Shown piece after piece: positions 25,894 through 35,091 of a DNA stretch of 64,000 bases. The stretch covers positions 62,001 to 126,000 of the forward strand of contig JAEKNX010000013.1 in NCBI GenBank assembly GCA_016839055.1, in the 5' to 3' direction. Below the pieces are notes generated by a model that saw only the letters and a list, made by a program, of their open reading frames with translations, ran no database searches and had not been told where the DNA came from. The position numbers and the translations under genes are program-made. Numbering within the stretch: the stretch's first letter is position 1; every line of letters begins with the position of its first letter. This DNA is from Spirochaetales bacterium. Its GTDB lineage: Bacteria; Spirochaetota; Spirochaetia; UBA9216.

Positions 25894-28674
25894 TTAATGC
25901 ATATCTCCCCAGCATGAACCTGTCTCAATAGAAACTCGAAGTGGTATATCGAGCTTAATGACAGATTCCATTGTTTCTTTCACGAGAGCCTTCATCCTCA
26001 CAATCTCGGCATCAGGAACCTCAAATATCAGTTCATCATGAACCTGTAAAATAAGCTTCGACGCGAGGCCCCTTTTCTCAAGTTCGGCACTGAGCCTAAG
26101 CATCGCCATCTTGACTATGTCGGCGGCCGAGCCCTGTATAGGGGTGTTAACTGCTATCCTCTCGGCTCCTGCCCTTTCGGTAGCGTTCCGGCTGTTTATA
26201 CCGTGAATATGCCGCTCATGACCGCGAATGGTCTTAACGGTGCCGGTAGTCCTTGCCTCATCTCCGACCTTCTCGATGAAGTCCTTTATCCTGCTGTAAC
26301 GGCGGAAATATGCGTCTATAAACTCAGCAGCCTGCTTCCTTGGAATCTTGAGTTCCCGGGACAGCCTGAAGGCGGACATTCCGTACATGACGCCGAAGTT
26401 AATAGTCTTTGCAATCCGGCGCTGCTCCGGGCTCACAGTCTCAGGGAAAACTCCGAATATCAGCGCCGCGGTCTCCTTATGAACATCTTCTCCGCCAGTG
26501 AAGGCTGATTTAAGCCCGTCGTCTCCCGAAAGATGGGCAAGAACAACAAGTTCAATCTGCGCATAGTCGGCACTTAGGAAGGTACATCCGTCTGCGGGAA
26601 TGAAGGCCTTCCTTATCTTTCGGCCGTTTTCGCTCTTAATTGGTATGTTCTGCAGGTTCGGATCCTTGGATGACAGGCGGCCGGTTGCCGTTCCAGTCTG
26701 GATGAACTGGGTGTGAATGCGACCTGTTTCCTCATTTATCAGGACAGGAAGCGTATCAACGTAGGTTGATTTGAGCTTAGCCAGGCTTCGGTGTTCTAGT
26801 ATCTTCTCCGGAACGGGGTCCTGATCGGCGAGGATCTCGAGAACCTGAACATTCGTGGAATAGCCGGTCTTCGTTTTCTTTACAGGTTTCAGCCCCCGCT
26901 TCACAAAAAGTATTTCCGCAAGCTGCTGCGTAGAGTTAATATTAAACTCCTCTCCACAGAGCTCGTAGATCTCGGCTTTTATCTTCTTAAGATCCTCTCC
27001 GAGGCTCTGGCCCAGGTCTTCCAGCATTTCCGGTTTCAGCCTTATACCATCGAGCTCCATGTCCGCGAGCAGCTTCACGAGAGGCAGCTCAAGGCTGTAG
27101 TAAAGCTCGGTCATGCCCCTTGCCTCGAGCTCCGGCTCGAATGCCTTGAATAACCTGAGGGTAATGTCAGCATCCTCGGCCGCGTATCTGACCGCGTCAC
27201 TGAGCTTTACCGTATCAAAGGTAGAGTTTTTCTCAACGACATCGCTGAAATGCACGGTTGTGTATCCGAGCGCCCTCTCAGCTAAAAAGTCCATATTGAA
27301 AGCTCCGAGACCGGCGTCGAGAACCCAGGCCGCTGTCATCGTATCGAATGCTATATTCTTTATCTCCACGCCCCATCGCCTGAGAACCTTGTAATCGTAT
27401 TTGATGTTCTGCCCGACAAGCTTCAGGTCGGGATTCTCGAGAATCCTCCGGAGTGCCTCCCGGACAGTATCCTCATCGAGATAATCCTGAATCACGCCGT
27501 CTTCATCGGCAGCCTTTAGCGGAATATAGCAGCCGCTACCCTGTTCAACAGAAAGGGAGAAGCCCACGGGAACGGCCTTCATCGCATCCAGGCCGCTGGT
27601 CTCAGAGTCGAAGGCAAAAACCCCGGCCTCTTCCACCTTACTAATCCAGAGGTTGAGGGCCTCAGTTGTAGTCACCGCCTCATACCGGCCCTGCTCCGCC
27701 CTGACCCCGTATTTCTGTCCGAGCCCTGATATTCCGGTAAACGCTGGTTCTGCGCCCTCTTCGGGCTTTTTAACCGGCATTGAAGCCTGCATTTTCTCTG
27801 AGGTTTTTCCGGAAAACCGATCGGCAACGCTTGTAACCTCTTCACGATAGAGAACCTGGGCTCCCGCGGCCTTGTCCAGAGAATCGGTGCTGAGGACTTC
27901 CGGGGCAAGGCTGACACCGAAATCATCGGCGAGGGTAACCAGTTTGCGGCTCAGATAGGCATTTTCCCGGCCTTCGGTCAGTTTCTTCTGGTTTCCAGCC
28001 GAAAGCTTACCTACATTCTCGTAAATGTCGTCGAGAGTCTCAAAATCCGCGAGAAGACTAACTGCCGTCTTGGGTCCTATTCCCTTTACCCCCGGAATAT
28101 TGTCGGACGCATCTCCGGTAAGTGCAAGGTAGTCGATAATCTGATCAGGTCTGACGCCCCATACATCGGCAACATCACCTTCATCGAGTACCTGATAATC
28201 ACCCTTGTCGGGCTTCATAATTTTTACACCCTTCCCGACAAGCTGCAGAAGGTCCTTGTCTCCGGTTATAATATAGCAGGGGCGGTCTTCTTCCACGCAT
28301 TTGCGCGCAAAATACGCTATGATGTCATCTGCCTCATAGCCATCCATACGAACGGATTTGATGTTCATAGCCTTCAGAACTTCCTGAATTACAGGTATCT
28401 GGGAATGGAGATCTTCGGGGGCTTTCTCACGGTTCGCCTTATATTCCGGGTACATATCATGCCTGAAGGTCGGAACACTCGAATCGAGGATTACTCCGAA
28501 TAGCTTAGGCTCATATTTCTCAAACAATGCTGCAATGCTTCGAAAAAAGCCGAAAACAGCCGAAGTATTAAAGCCGCTGGAGTTCAACAGCGGTCTGTTT
28601 ATAAAAGCAAAATACGACCGGTAAATAAGGCTGTATCCGTCAAGGAGATATAAGGCATCTTTATCATTTTTCAT
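25894..28674 (-). CDS. polA: DNA polymerase I
   Basis: The N-terminal 5'-3' exonuclease (about 1-300: LLDGYSLIYRSYFAF, ITGDKDLLQLV) is followed by a 3'-5' exonuclease domain with intact exo motifs FDSETSGLD, NIKYDYKVL and YAAEDAD, so proofreading should be active. The family A polymerase follows with motif A FLSADYAQIEL, the O-helix RRIAKTINFGVMYGMS and motif C LQVHDELIFEVP. It serves Okazaki fragment maturation and repair. At 926 aa it is full length. The start overlaps the FlgN-like gene stop as ATGA. Confidence 0.97.
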   Translation of the reverse strand: MKNDKDALYLLDGYSLIYRSYFAFINRPLLNSSGFNTSAVFGFFRSIAALFEKYEPKLFGVILDSSVPTFRHDMYPEYKANREKAPEDLHSQIPVIQEVLKAMNIKSVRMDGYEADDIIAYFARKCVEEDRPCYIITGDKDLLQLVGKGVKIMKPDKGDYQVLDEGDVADVWGVRPDQIIDYLALTGDASDNIPGVKGIGPKTAVSLLADFETLDDIYENVGKLSAGNQKKLTEGRENAYLSRKLVTLADDFGVSLAPEVLSTDSLDKAAGAQVLYREEVTSVADRFSGKTSEKMQASMPVKKPEEGAEPAFTGISGLGQKYGVRAEQGRYEAVTTTEALNLWISKVEEAGVFAFDSETSGLDAMKAVPVGFSLSVEQGSGCYIPLKAADEDGVIQDYLDEDTVREALRRILENPDLKLVGQNIKYDYKVLRRWGVEIKNIAFDTMTAAWVLDAGLGAFNMDFLAERALGYTTVHFSDVVEKNSTFDTVKLSDAVRYAAEDADITLRLFKAFEPELEARGMTELYYSLELPLVKLLADMELDGIRLKPEMLEDLGQSLGEDLKKIKAEIYELCGEEFNINSTQQLAEILFVKRGLKPVKKTKTGYSTNVQVLEILADQDPVPEKILEHRSLAKLKSTYVDTLPVLINEETGRIHTQFIQTGTATGRLSSKDPNLQNIPIKSENGRKIRKAFIPADGCTFLSADYAQIELVVLAHLSGDDGLKSAFTGGEDVHKETAALIFGVFPETVSPEQRRIAKTINFGVMYGMSAFRLSRELKIPRKQAAEFIDAYFRRYSRIKDFIEKVGDEARTTGTVKTIRGHERHIHGINSRNATERAGAERIAVNTPIQGSAADIVKMAMLRLSAELEKRGLASKLILQVHDELIFEVPDAEIVRMKALVKETMESVIKLDIPLRVSIETGSCWGDMH

Positions 28675-29093
28675 ATTTCTATATCCATCATTGTTGGTAT
28701 TTCTCCTGAATAATATACTCTGCGGCCGGTTATTGGAAGTTTATTTGCCGACAATCGGGCCTTCAGCCGGATTAATTCCCCGCTGAGCAGCTCAATATTG
28801 TCCCTGCTCATTAAGCGGGCTTCTTCTTTCAGTCTGATGGCAGACTTCAGCAATTCCTCCGCCGCGGCATCCGGTTTAATTTTCTCAAGATATGTATAAA
28901 TGGTCCCGGTCAGCGAAATGACAGCCTCCGCGGCCTCGGATTCAAGCCGCGTATGTTCAGATAGAGATATTTCATCGGAATTTTCAATATCTTTCCTTTC
29001 AAGATTCAGTATCTTAATGAGACGATTGTAGGTTGAAGTTAATTCTCTGAGATATTTGGTTAATACTATGGAAGCTTCGGCCGGGCCGGACAT
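28671..29093 (-). CDS. FlgN-like flagellar export chaperone (probable)
   Basis: A 140-aa mostly alpha-helical protein with a heptad pattern and no membrane segment. Size, helical character and position directly after fliS suggest FlgN, the chaperone of hook-associated proteins FlgK and FlgL, which is poorly conserved in sequence. No diagnostic motif can be quoted, so this rests on context. Its start overlaps the fliS stop and its own stop overlaps the polA start. Confidence 0.55.
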   Translation of the reverse strand: MSGPAEASIVLTKYLRELTSTYNRLIKILNLERKDIENSDEISLSEHTRLESEAAEAVISLTGTIYTYLEKIKPDAAAEELLKSAIRLKEEARLMSRDNIELLSGELIRLKARLSANKLPITGRRVYYSGEIPTMMDIEI

Positions 29094-29518
29094 CAGCCCG
29101 CTATATTAACCCCGCTGGATATTCCCGAAGAACCCATTCCGGCTTTCAGGAAGACCTGAGCCCAGGTTTCCTTCAGATCCTTCATCATATCACATACCGG
29201 TTTAATCATTTCGGCGTCTTTCTGCACATTGGCCTGCATAAGCTGCCTGTTGAAAAAGACATAGAGACTATACAGATTGTTCGCTATCTCCCCGCCCTTC
29301 TCAAAATCGAGTGAAACCATCAGCTCAGTTATGATATCCTGCGCTTTAATAATTGAGTTATTGATCCGATCTAGCTTCGGAGTTTCAGATTCAAGACCAT
29401 GAACCCCAACTTCCATCTGCCGAACTGCTTCCTCGTAGAGCATAATTATCAGTTTACCCTGACTTGCTGTTTTAATATTAGTTTCTCTATATGCATTCAA
29501 AGGATTCAGATTGCTCAA
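29093..29518 (-). CDS. fliS: Flagellin export chaperone FliS
   Basis: FliS binds the C-terminus of flagellin in the cytoplasm and keeps it unfolded for export. The sequence has the typical NAYRETNIKTASQGKLIIML start (residues 8-27), the YEEAVRQME helix and SLDFEKGGEIANNLYSLYVF in the middle. Length 141 aa fits. Translation starts at TTG, supported by GGGGAG 9 bases upstream. It leads an operon with polA and coaE and has a possible flagellar sigma promoter at 29569-29596. Confidence 0.92.
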   Translation of the reverse strand: MSNLNPLNAYRETNIKTASQGKLIIMLYEEAVRQMEVGVHGLESETPKLDRINNSIIKAQDIITELMVSLDFEKGGEIANNLYSLYVFFNRQLMQANVQKDAEMIKPVCDMMKDLKETWAQVFLKAGMGSSGISSGVNIAG

Positions 29519-29568
29519 GATATCATCTCCCCTAATAATTTGGGCAGCCGGTTAAAGCGCCTCTCTGA

Positions 29569-29596
29569 TTATCGACCCCGAAGCAAAGCTGCTTTA
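29569..29596 (-). promoter_or_regulatory. Putative sigma-28 (FliA) promoter upstream of fliS
   Basis: On the minus strand TAAAGCAG and GTCGATAA are separated by 12 bases, close to the flagellar consensus TAAAGTTT-N11-GCCGATAA. It lies about 50 bases before the TTG start. Confidence 0.5.
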
Positions 29597-29755
29597 GGCA
29601 TAATTTAAAATATCGAGTTTACGTCATAAATAGGGCATTTTTGACAGCAATCTCGGAAATCTTATAAAATAAAAAATTGTCAAAAAACTTCTTCAAAATC
29701 CAAGGCTGTAAATCAATTCACCCGGACTGCGAATCCATCAGCCGGGGCACATCAA

Positions 29756-32029
29756 TCAGCGCCTCGCTCTGTCCATCAATACCGAGACGGGAACTATTGA
29801 ATATCCCTTCTCAATCAGGTTGTTAAGCAGAAGATCAAGATTGCTGTACAGCGCTCCCGTACCTTCTTTTCCCTCGCCAAGCCGGATGGGTATAATAGAC
29901 CCAGGCTTCTTATTGTCCATGATCTTCTCAACCATCTGAGGTACGGATAACCCGGCGCTGCCGTAGCTGTCCATACTCCAGGCCCACTCTAGTGGATCAA
30001 CATCCCTATTCACGTAGGTATAATTCATCTCTCCTGACGCTTTGATTATATCGGTATTCACGACATAATATGGAGCATGCCAGAAAAGAGCAAGCTCTTT
30101 CCCTGTTAAAGCATAGTAATCATCTTCGTTCCGCGCAAGTCCCCGCTTGATAAATTCTTTATCAAGACGATACCTTGAATCGGTCATATTAAAATATGCA
30201 TAGAACAATGACCCGACCTCATGACTGGACTTCGCAAGCTCCTGAACCGCTTCAGGATTACGCCGCATGAAATTGCCGTTAACAAAGAAAGTCGCATTAA
30301 TATCGTAATCATCGAGTATTTTCAACACCTCTGTCAATCCCTCGGCCGAATCAACCGCGTTAAAAACTAATGAAATTTCACGCCTTCTTATCCTCGAGCC
30401 ATGACTGAAGTTATTAAAATCAATCTCTTCCTCCCTGACTGGAAAGGGTTCATAACTTGTTTCCGGATAAGGAAAGAGTGATTCCGTTCCGAAGCTGTCA
30501 AGCTTCCGGAGCATTATCATATTAGCGTAGGGGCCGGATGAGAGTGTCTGTGTATATACGCGGTATTTATCAGAAATCGAGATCGGGGCGGCTTCATCTA
30601 TGCTGAACACACGCTTCCATGCAGATTCAGACGATTGAACAAAGAGGTTTCCGTTCGAAGACGCAAAAATTGAACCATCTCTGGTATAACCAGAGGAATC
30701 TGCCTGCGAGACAGCCAGTACTTCCGACTTTCTCGACACGATGTTGTAAACTTCAGTCGAATACCTGCCTGATATGAGCATCCTGTCATCCTCAATCCAG
30801 AATGCCTTAACAGGCTTGTCATATTTAAAAGTCTCCGAGGAACTCCAGGTGCGGTAATCCTTGATAATAATCTTATCCGAATATAGAACCGCTACTGAAT
30901 TATTATCCAACGACAGCTCAATATCGACAACATCTGACTCTGGAATCTTCTTAAACTCGAGAGGCTTATCGGTATAACGCAGATCGAAGCGAAACACCGA
31001 GGTTTTCTGAACACCGCCTTCGATGCTGTTTGCCAGTATTGTAACTATATCATTCGAAGGCCATATTACCTTCTTAAGCCTTGTATTCCGCGGAAGATAA
31101 AGATATGGCAGGGACACTACGTCACCGGTTGAGATATAGTCCGAATTCTTTAGAAAATAAAGGAATATGTTTGTTCCAGCCTTATTGAATATAATTTTCT
31201 CTCCGTCAGGCGAGACATAAAAACTGTCGAAGGCCGGATCAAAATCAAACGGAATCTTCCCGGCTATCTCACCGGTCTCCATGAGACCTCCATAGAGAGA
31301 TGTCGTAAATAATTGGGCGCTGATTATCTTATATATTATCGAATCCGACAGGTAAAACAGCTCTTTTCCCGCCGACCACCGGATATTGGAGATCAAGCCC
31401 TTACCTATTTTACGGAATTCTTCAGACAGAGTCTTTCCCTGATAGAACTGCTCGAGTGAGTAGTAATAAACATTGGCATCCTTACTGTAAACAAGGAAAT
31501 CAGAGTCAGGAGACCAGAGTACAACCTCATCGCTGTAGCTCAGGTCGAGGTTGGATGAGATTATTGTCTCCTTTCCGTTGTCTACATTGTAAAGAACAAG
31601 ATTACCCCAGCCGTAACTAACTGGTTCGAGGTAGGCGAGATACTTTCCGTCAGGTGACGGATGAGAGGGAAACATCTTTCCGGTTTTAATCTGCTTTCCA
31701 TCAATAAATCCGGGAAAGGAGGTCAGCATCCTAAGCCCGCTAAAATCATTCTCTGTCCTGAACAGCCCATACCTGTTACGAATTTGCAGCGTTCTTCCCG
31801 CGTCAAGCATGACAGCCTCTTCGGGAAATACGGTGAGCTGCTGGAGCTTCTTGTCTCCAAGGGTTACGTTAAACAGAGTCGAATAATGTCCGAAACCCGG
31901 AACTTCCATATCCGCTGAAAATAGAAGATTATCGTCCTGTCCGAATACAGGAGATTCAAAAACTACCTCCGCATAAGCAAAGGCCGCGGCTAATAATAAT
32001 AATATCAGCAATATAGGGATCTTTTTCAT
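29756..32029 (-). CDS. Exported beta-propeller protein with a degenerate polysaccharide deacetylase (NodB) domain
   Basis: A signal peptide (residues 1-20, ending AFAYA) is followed by a long region with TolB/WD40-like repeats (HPSPDGKYLAYL, LWSPDSDFLVYS, VSPDGEKIIF) up to about residue 500. The C-terminal part (about 555-757) resembles NodB deacetylases: INATFFVNGNFMRRNPEAV, SSHEVGSLF and a final SIVPVSVLM. The catalytic FDD, second zinc His and RxPY are altered (FNAVD, FYAYF, HAPYY), so deacetylase activity is doubtful. It may bind a wall polymer instead. Confidence 0.75.
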   Translation of the reverse strand: MKKIPILLILLLLAAAFAYAEVVFESPVFGQDDNLLFSADMEVPGFGHYSTLFNVTLGDKKLQQLTVFPEEAVMLDAGRTLQIRNRYGLFRTENDFSGLRMLTSFPGFIDGKQIKTGKMFPSHPSPDGKYLAYLEPVSYGWGNLVLYNVDNGKETIISSNLDLSYSDEVVLWSPDSDFLVYSKDANVYYYSLEQFYQGKTLSEEFRKIGKGLISNIRWSAGKELFYLSDSIIYKIISAQLFTTSLYGGLMETGEIAGKIPFDFDPAFDSFYVSPDGEKIIFNKAGTNIFLYFLKNSDYISTGDVVSLPYLYLPRNTRLKKVIWPSNDIVTILANSIEGGVQKTSVFRFDLRYTDKPLEFKKIPESDVVDIELSLDNNSVAVLYSDKIIIKDYRTWSSSETFKYDKPVKAFWIEDDRMLISGRYSTEVYNIVSRKSEVLAVSQADSSGYTRDGSIFASSNGNLFVQSSESAWKRVFSIDEAAPISISDKYRVYTQTLSSGPYANMIMLRKLDSFGTESLFPYPETSYEPFPVREEEIDFNNFSHGSRIRRREISLVFNAVDSAEGLTEVLKILDDYDINATFFVNGNFMRRNPEAVQELAKSSHEVGSLFYAYFNMTDSRYRLDKEFIKRGLARNEDDYYALTGKELALFWHAPYYVVNTDIIKASGEMNYTYVNRDVDPLEWAWSMDSYGSAGLSVPQMVEKIMDNKKPGSIIPIRLGEGKEGTGALYSNLDLLLNNLIEKGYSIVPVSVLMDRARR

Positions 32030-32090
32030 ATCTATGAAATTTTCGGCATTACATGGCTAAGGGTACAGTAAAATTTACTGATGGCTGACG

Positions 32091-32318
32091 CTATTTTGCC
32101 TTAAGAAGAAATTTATCAAGTTCTTCCTCCATTGACAGCAACCTATTTGATATGTTTTCGAGTCTAAGCAACATGTCACCCTTCGCTACTTCCTCAAGAG
32201 CCTGAAAAGATTCGTCGATGACCTGTTTCAGCTGTTCATTTCCATTTAAATGACTGCCGCAATGGGGACAATATATATATTCCGCGTTAACCGTCTTGCC
32301 GCAAACTGAACACTTCAT
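32091..32318 (-). CDS. Zinc-ribbon protein with coiled-coil tail
   Basis: A double CxxC zinc ribbon (MKCSVCGK and YCPHCGSH) is followed by a helical tail of about 45 residues, 75 aa in total. I start it at the ATG at 32318, preceded by GAGGAAG, instead of an upstream start at 32387. No function is known. It could be a small adaptor for nucleic acid or protein binding. Confidence 0.7.
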   Translation of the reverse strand: MKCSVCGKTVNAEYIYCPHCGSHLNGNEQLKQVIDESFQALEEVAKGDMLLRLENISNRLLSMEEELDKFLLKAK

Positions 32319-32560
32319 AACAACTTCCTCTGAATCTGTGGTAGCTTTCAGAAAACTTCTGTTCTTCCGAAAACCTCCTTTACTCAAATATAAGAAATGA
32401 TCTCAATCATTGCAAATAGAAAAAGTGAAAATATGAAAACTTAAAGCGAATTTCTTCACCGCAGATTTGAATAAACAGTTCTATAAAATAAAACCTCTTG
32501 TTGACCAGTCCCGAACAAAAGATTTATCTTACTGATAAACAGATGTTGCGGGAGAGAATA

Positions 32561-32977
32561 ATGACATTCGAAGTCTTATGGAAGGTTCACGGCATCCTGA
32601 TGAGCTCATCATTCACAGCAATGCTTTGCGGTATAATTATCTCACTGTTTTTCAAAAAGAATAAGTGGAGATACAGAATCCACAGGAAGCTTGGCATCTA
32701 TGCGGGAATATCGGGGGCGGCCTCCCTTCTTGTTGCCGCCATCATGGTACAGATTTTCACAGGAGCTCATTTCACCTCCGCCCATACCCTAGCCGGCGGG
32801 CTCACCGGAATCTTCCTGATATTAACTCCCATTTTCGGACTGACGATCAGGACCGTTAAAAACAAGGCACTTATGAAGCTATTACACCGTATTGCCGGGT
32901 TTCTTACTGCCGCTCTCATGCTCCTGACGATTCTCCTCGGTCTCAGCCTGTCCGGTATCTTAAGTCTTCAGTTTTAG
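32561..32977 (+). CDS. Four-helix cytochrome b561-like membrane protein
   Basis: About four membrane helices with regularly placed histidines (WKVHGIL, RIHRKLG, HFTSAHTLAGG, LHRIAGF) that fit heme b ligation in the b561 fold. It would move electrons across the membrane. I start at 32561 with GGGAG upstream; an earlier in-frame ATG at 32498 lacks a ribosome binding site. Length 138 aa. Assignment rests on helix and histidine pattern only. Confidence 0.6.
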   Translation: MTFEVLWKVHGILMSSSFTAMLCGIIISLFFKKNKWRYRIHRKLGIYAGISGAASLLVAAIMVQIFTGAHFTSAHTLAGGLTGIFLILTPIFGLTIRTVKNKALMKLLHRIAGFLTAALMLLTILLGLSLSGILSLQF

Positions 32978-33004
32978 AAAAAATCCCGACCCCGGAAGGT
33001 CGGG
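32977..33004 (-). terminator. Terminator of the PhoH gene
   Basis: On the minus strand the stem CCCGACC/GGTCGGG is followed by ATTTTTT. It lies 25 bases past the PhoH stop and touches the stop codon of the converging b561-like gene. Confidence 0.8.
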
Positions 33005-33028
33005 ACCGGAGTAAGACAAGGGGAGAAC

Positions 33029-34339
33029 TTACAGCAGCTGTGCGGCAAGCTCCGCGAGCTCGGATCTCTCGGTATGCAACAGAGTCACATGACCGAACAG
33101 CGGCTGCCCCTTGAAAGCTTCAACAAGGAATGACAGGCCGTTTGAGTTCGTATCAAGATAGGGACTGTCAATCTGGTACGGATCACCGGTTAAAACAACC
33201 TTCGTATTCTTTCCCGCACGGCTTACAATTGTCTTTATTTCATGCGGCGAAAGGTTCTGTGCCTCATCGACGATGATCATCTGCTCAGGAAGAGAACGTC
33301 CCCGGATGTAAGTCAGGGCTTCTATTTCTATCAGGTTATTCTTAATAAACCAGTCGACTCCCTTCTCCTCATCTTTTTTCTTTGTGATACCAAGGATATA
33401 TTCCAGGTTGTCAAAGATGGGCTGCATCCAGTGAGACATCTTCTCATTCTTATCACCGGGAAGATAGCCGATGTCCTTGCCCATCGGAATTACCGGACGT
33501 GAGACAAGAAGACGATTGTATCGGGCTTCATCTATTACCTTGCTCATTCCCGCGGCAAGTGCCAGCAGGGTCTTGCCTGTTCCCGCCTGACCGACAAGCG
33601 AAACAAGTGGAACCGAATCATCCAGAAGCAGCTCAAAAGCCATTTTCTGCTGCATATTAAGCGGCTTCACACCCGAAACAGAGGGACGTTTATTCGGAAT
33701 AAGCCTGAGTTCTAAGGTTTGACTATAATATCTGCCGAGAAGGGTCTCAACTTCATCGGCAGTCTTCATAATGATGAACTCATTACTCTTTAAGGCATCA
33801 CGCCACTCGAGTTTTTTCTCAGTCCTGAATTTTCCGAAGGTATCCGGGGAAACCTGAACCTCACGCCAACCGAGATACATCGAGGCGATGTCTACCTTCT
33901 GTTTTTCATAGTCCACGGCGCGGAGTCCGAGGACTTCGGCTTTGACTCTCGCGTTTATGTCTTTTGAAACAAAGAAAACCTGCCGCCCCTGATTCTGGAG
34001 GTCCAGAGCAGTCTGAATTATCCGGTTGTCAGCCTTATCCTTGTGAAGCTCAGGGGGAAGGGTGCTCACCCCGGCCCGAAGAACTTTTAAAATTGAACCA
34101 TTATCCATCTTCACGCCACTGTGAAGCGAGCCGCCTTTGGCGCTCTGGGAATCAAGAAAACGTATTGCGTGTCTGGCATTGCGCCCCTTCTCATCACTGA
34201 ACCGCTTTAGGTTATCCAGTTCCTCAAGAACCGCAAGTGGAATTATTACCTCACTGTTCTTGAAAGATGCTATTGCATCAGGCCGGTGAATAAATACATT
34301 TGTGTCGATTACAAAAGTCTTGATCTTATTTTCAGTCAT
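33029..34339 (-). CDS. PIN domain-PhoH ATPase (YlaK type)
   Basis: An N-terminal PIN ribonuclease domain (FVIDTNVFIHRPDAI at residues 9-23, VFFVSKDINARVKA) is joined to a PhoH-type P-loop ATPase (SLVGQAGTGKTLLALAAG, about 248-265; MIIVDEAQNL; VLTGDPYQID). PhoH2-like proteins of this architecture act as RNA helicases/ribonucleases, including in PIN toxin contexts. At 436 aa it has the full family length. It is a single gene with its own terminator. Confidence 0.92.
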   Translation of the reverse strand: MTENKIKTFVIDTNVFIHRPDAIASFKNSEVIIPLAVLEELDNLKRFSDEKGRNARHAIRFLDSQSAKGGSLHSGVKMDNGSILKVLRAGVSTLPPELHKDKADNRIIQTALDLQNQGRQVFFVSKDINARVKAEVLGLRAVDYEKQKVDIASMYLGWREVQVSPDTFGKFRTEKKLEWRDALKSNEFIIMKTADEVETLLGRYYSQTLELRLIPNKRPSVSGVKPLNMQQKMAFELLLDDSVPLVSLVGQAGTGKTLLALAAGMSKVIDEARYNRLLVSRPVIPMGKDIGYLPGDKNEKMSHWMQPIFDNLEYILGITKKKDEEKGVDWFIKNNLIEIEALTYIRGRSLPEQMIIVDEAQNLSPHEIKTIVSRAGKNTKVVLTGDPYQIDSPYLDTNSNGLSFLVEAFKGQPLFGHVTLLHTERSELAELAAQLL

Positions 34340-34465
34340 GGCAGGCTCCTCTATGCTTTATACATATAGAATAAACAATTAAGCATTTGGAATCCAGTAT
34401 TTTTTATTTAACTATGACCATAATAAAAATAAGATCTCATTAATTGACTTATTTACTCATATTCA

Positions 34466-34494
34466 TTGACTACTATACCCCCCTATAGTATATT
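34466..34494 (+). promoter_or_regulatory. Copper-responsive promoter with CsoR operator filling the spacer
   Basis: TTGACT (34466-34471) and TATATT (34489-34494) are 17 bases apart. The palindrome TACTATACCCCCCTATAGTA (34471-34490) fills the spacer and touches both boxes. Six C flanked by inverted arms is the classic operator form of the CsoR/FrmR/RcnR family, and a CsoR gene is second in the operon. Confidence 0.9.
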
Positions 34495-34527
34495 TAAATA
34501 TAGATATTTTAATATAAGGAGAAACCA

Positions 34528-34788
34528 ATGGGCTTATTCGGCTGTTTCTCATCGGGCGGCGTGCGTGGCGGATGGGGCATGAATAGTAATTTTCTTTCTA
34601 CAGGAGGCATTTTTATGATGATTGGATTTTTATTAATTGCAGGACTTATTGTCTACTTAATTGTAAAAAATTACAGAGGAGCAGAAAATACAGTTAATGA
34701 CCCCCTGGGGATATTAAAAGCAAGACTTGCAAAAGGGGAAATAACCGTAGAAGAATATAATTCACTGAAGAAGGAAATTCTCGGATGA
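34528..34788 (+). CDS. Small SHOCT-domain membrane protein, first gene of the copper operon
   Basis: An 86-aa protein with a Gly/Met-rich N-terminus, one membrane helix (about residues 29-49) and a C-terminal SHOCT motif (LGILKARLAKGEITVEEYNS). SHOCT modules are short oligomerisation motifs. Membrane-anchored SHOCT proteins are common next to copper exporters, but the role is not known. AAGGAGA precedes the ATG. It overlaps csoR by four bases. Confidence 0.85.
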   Translation: MGLFGCFSSGGVRGGWGMNSNFLSTGGIFMMIGFLLIAGLIVYLIVKNYRGAENTVNDPLGILKARLAKGEITVEEYNSLKKEILG

Positions 34789-35072
34789 CCGAAAAAAGGA
34801 TGGCTCACCACCCCTATAAAACAAAGGAAAAAATGATTACTCGCATGAAGAAGATTGAAGGTCAGATTCGAGGAATCTCCCGGATGATTGATGAAGACGT
34901 CTACTGTGATGACATCCTTCATCAGTTCATGAGTGTCGAGTCTGCAATAAACGGCGTTAAGAATACTCTTCTCGAAGCTCATATGAAAAGCTGTGTAATA
35001 AATCAGATTCAATCTGGAGATCTCGAGGTAGTCGATGAACTTCTCAAGACGATTGGCAAAATGACTAAATAG
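34785..35072 (+). CDS. csoR: Copper-sensing transcriptional repressor CsoR
   Basis: The 95-aa all-helical protein has the family start MITRMKKIEGQIRGISRMI. The Cu(I) ligands Cys-His-Cys are present: Cys in VYCDDIL (about residue 41), then His and Cys in EAHMKSCV (about 66 and 70). This pattern separates CsoR from FrmR and RcnR. It represses the operator at 34471-34490 and releases it on binding copper. It is embedded in the operon it controls. Confidence 0.93.
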   Translation: MTEKRMAHHPYKTKEKMITRMKKIEGQIRGISRMIDEDVYCDDILHQFMSVESAINGVKNTLLEAHMKSCVINQIQSGDLEVVDELLKTIGKMTK

Positions 35073-35091
35073 GCACAAGCGGAGACTGGAA

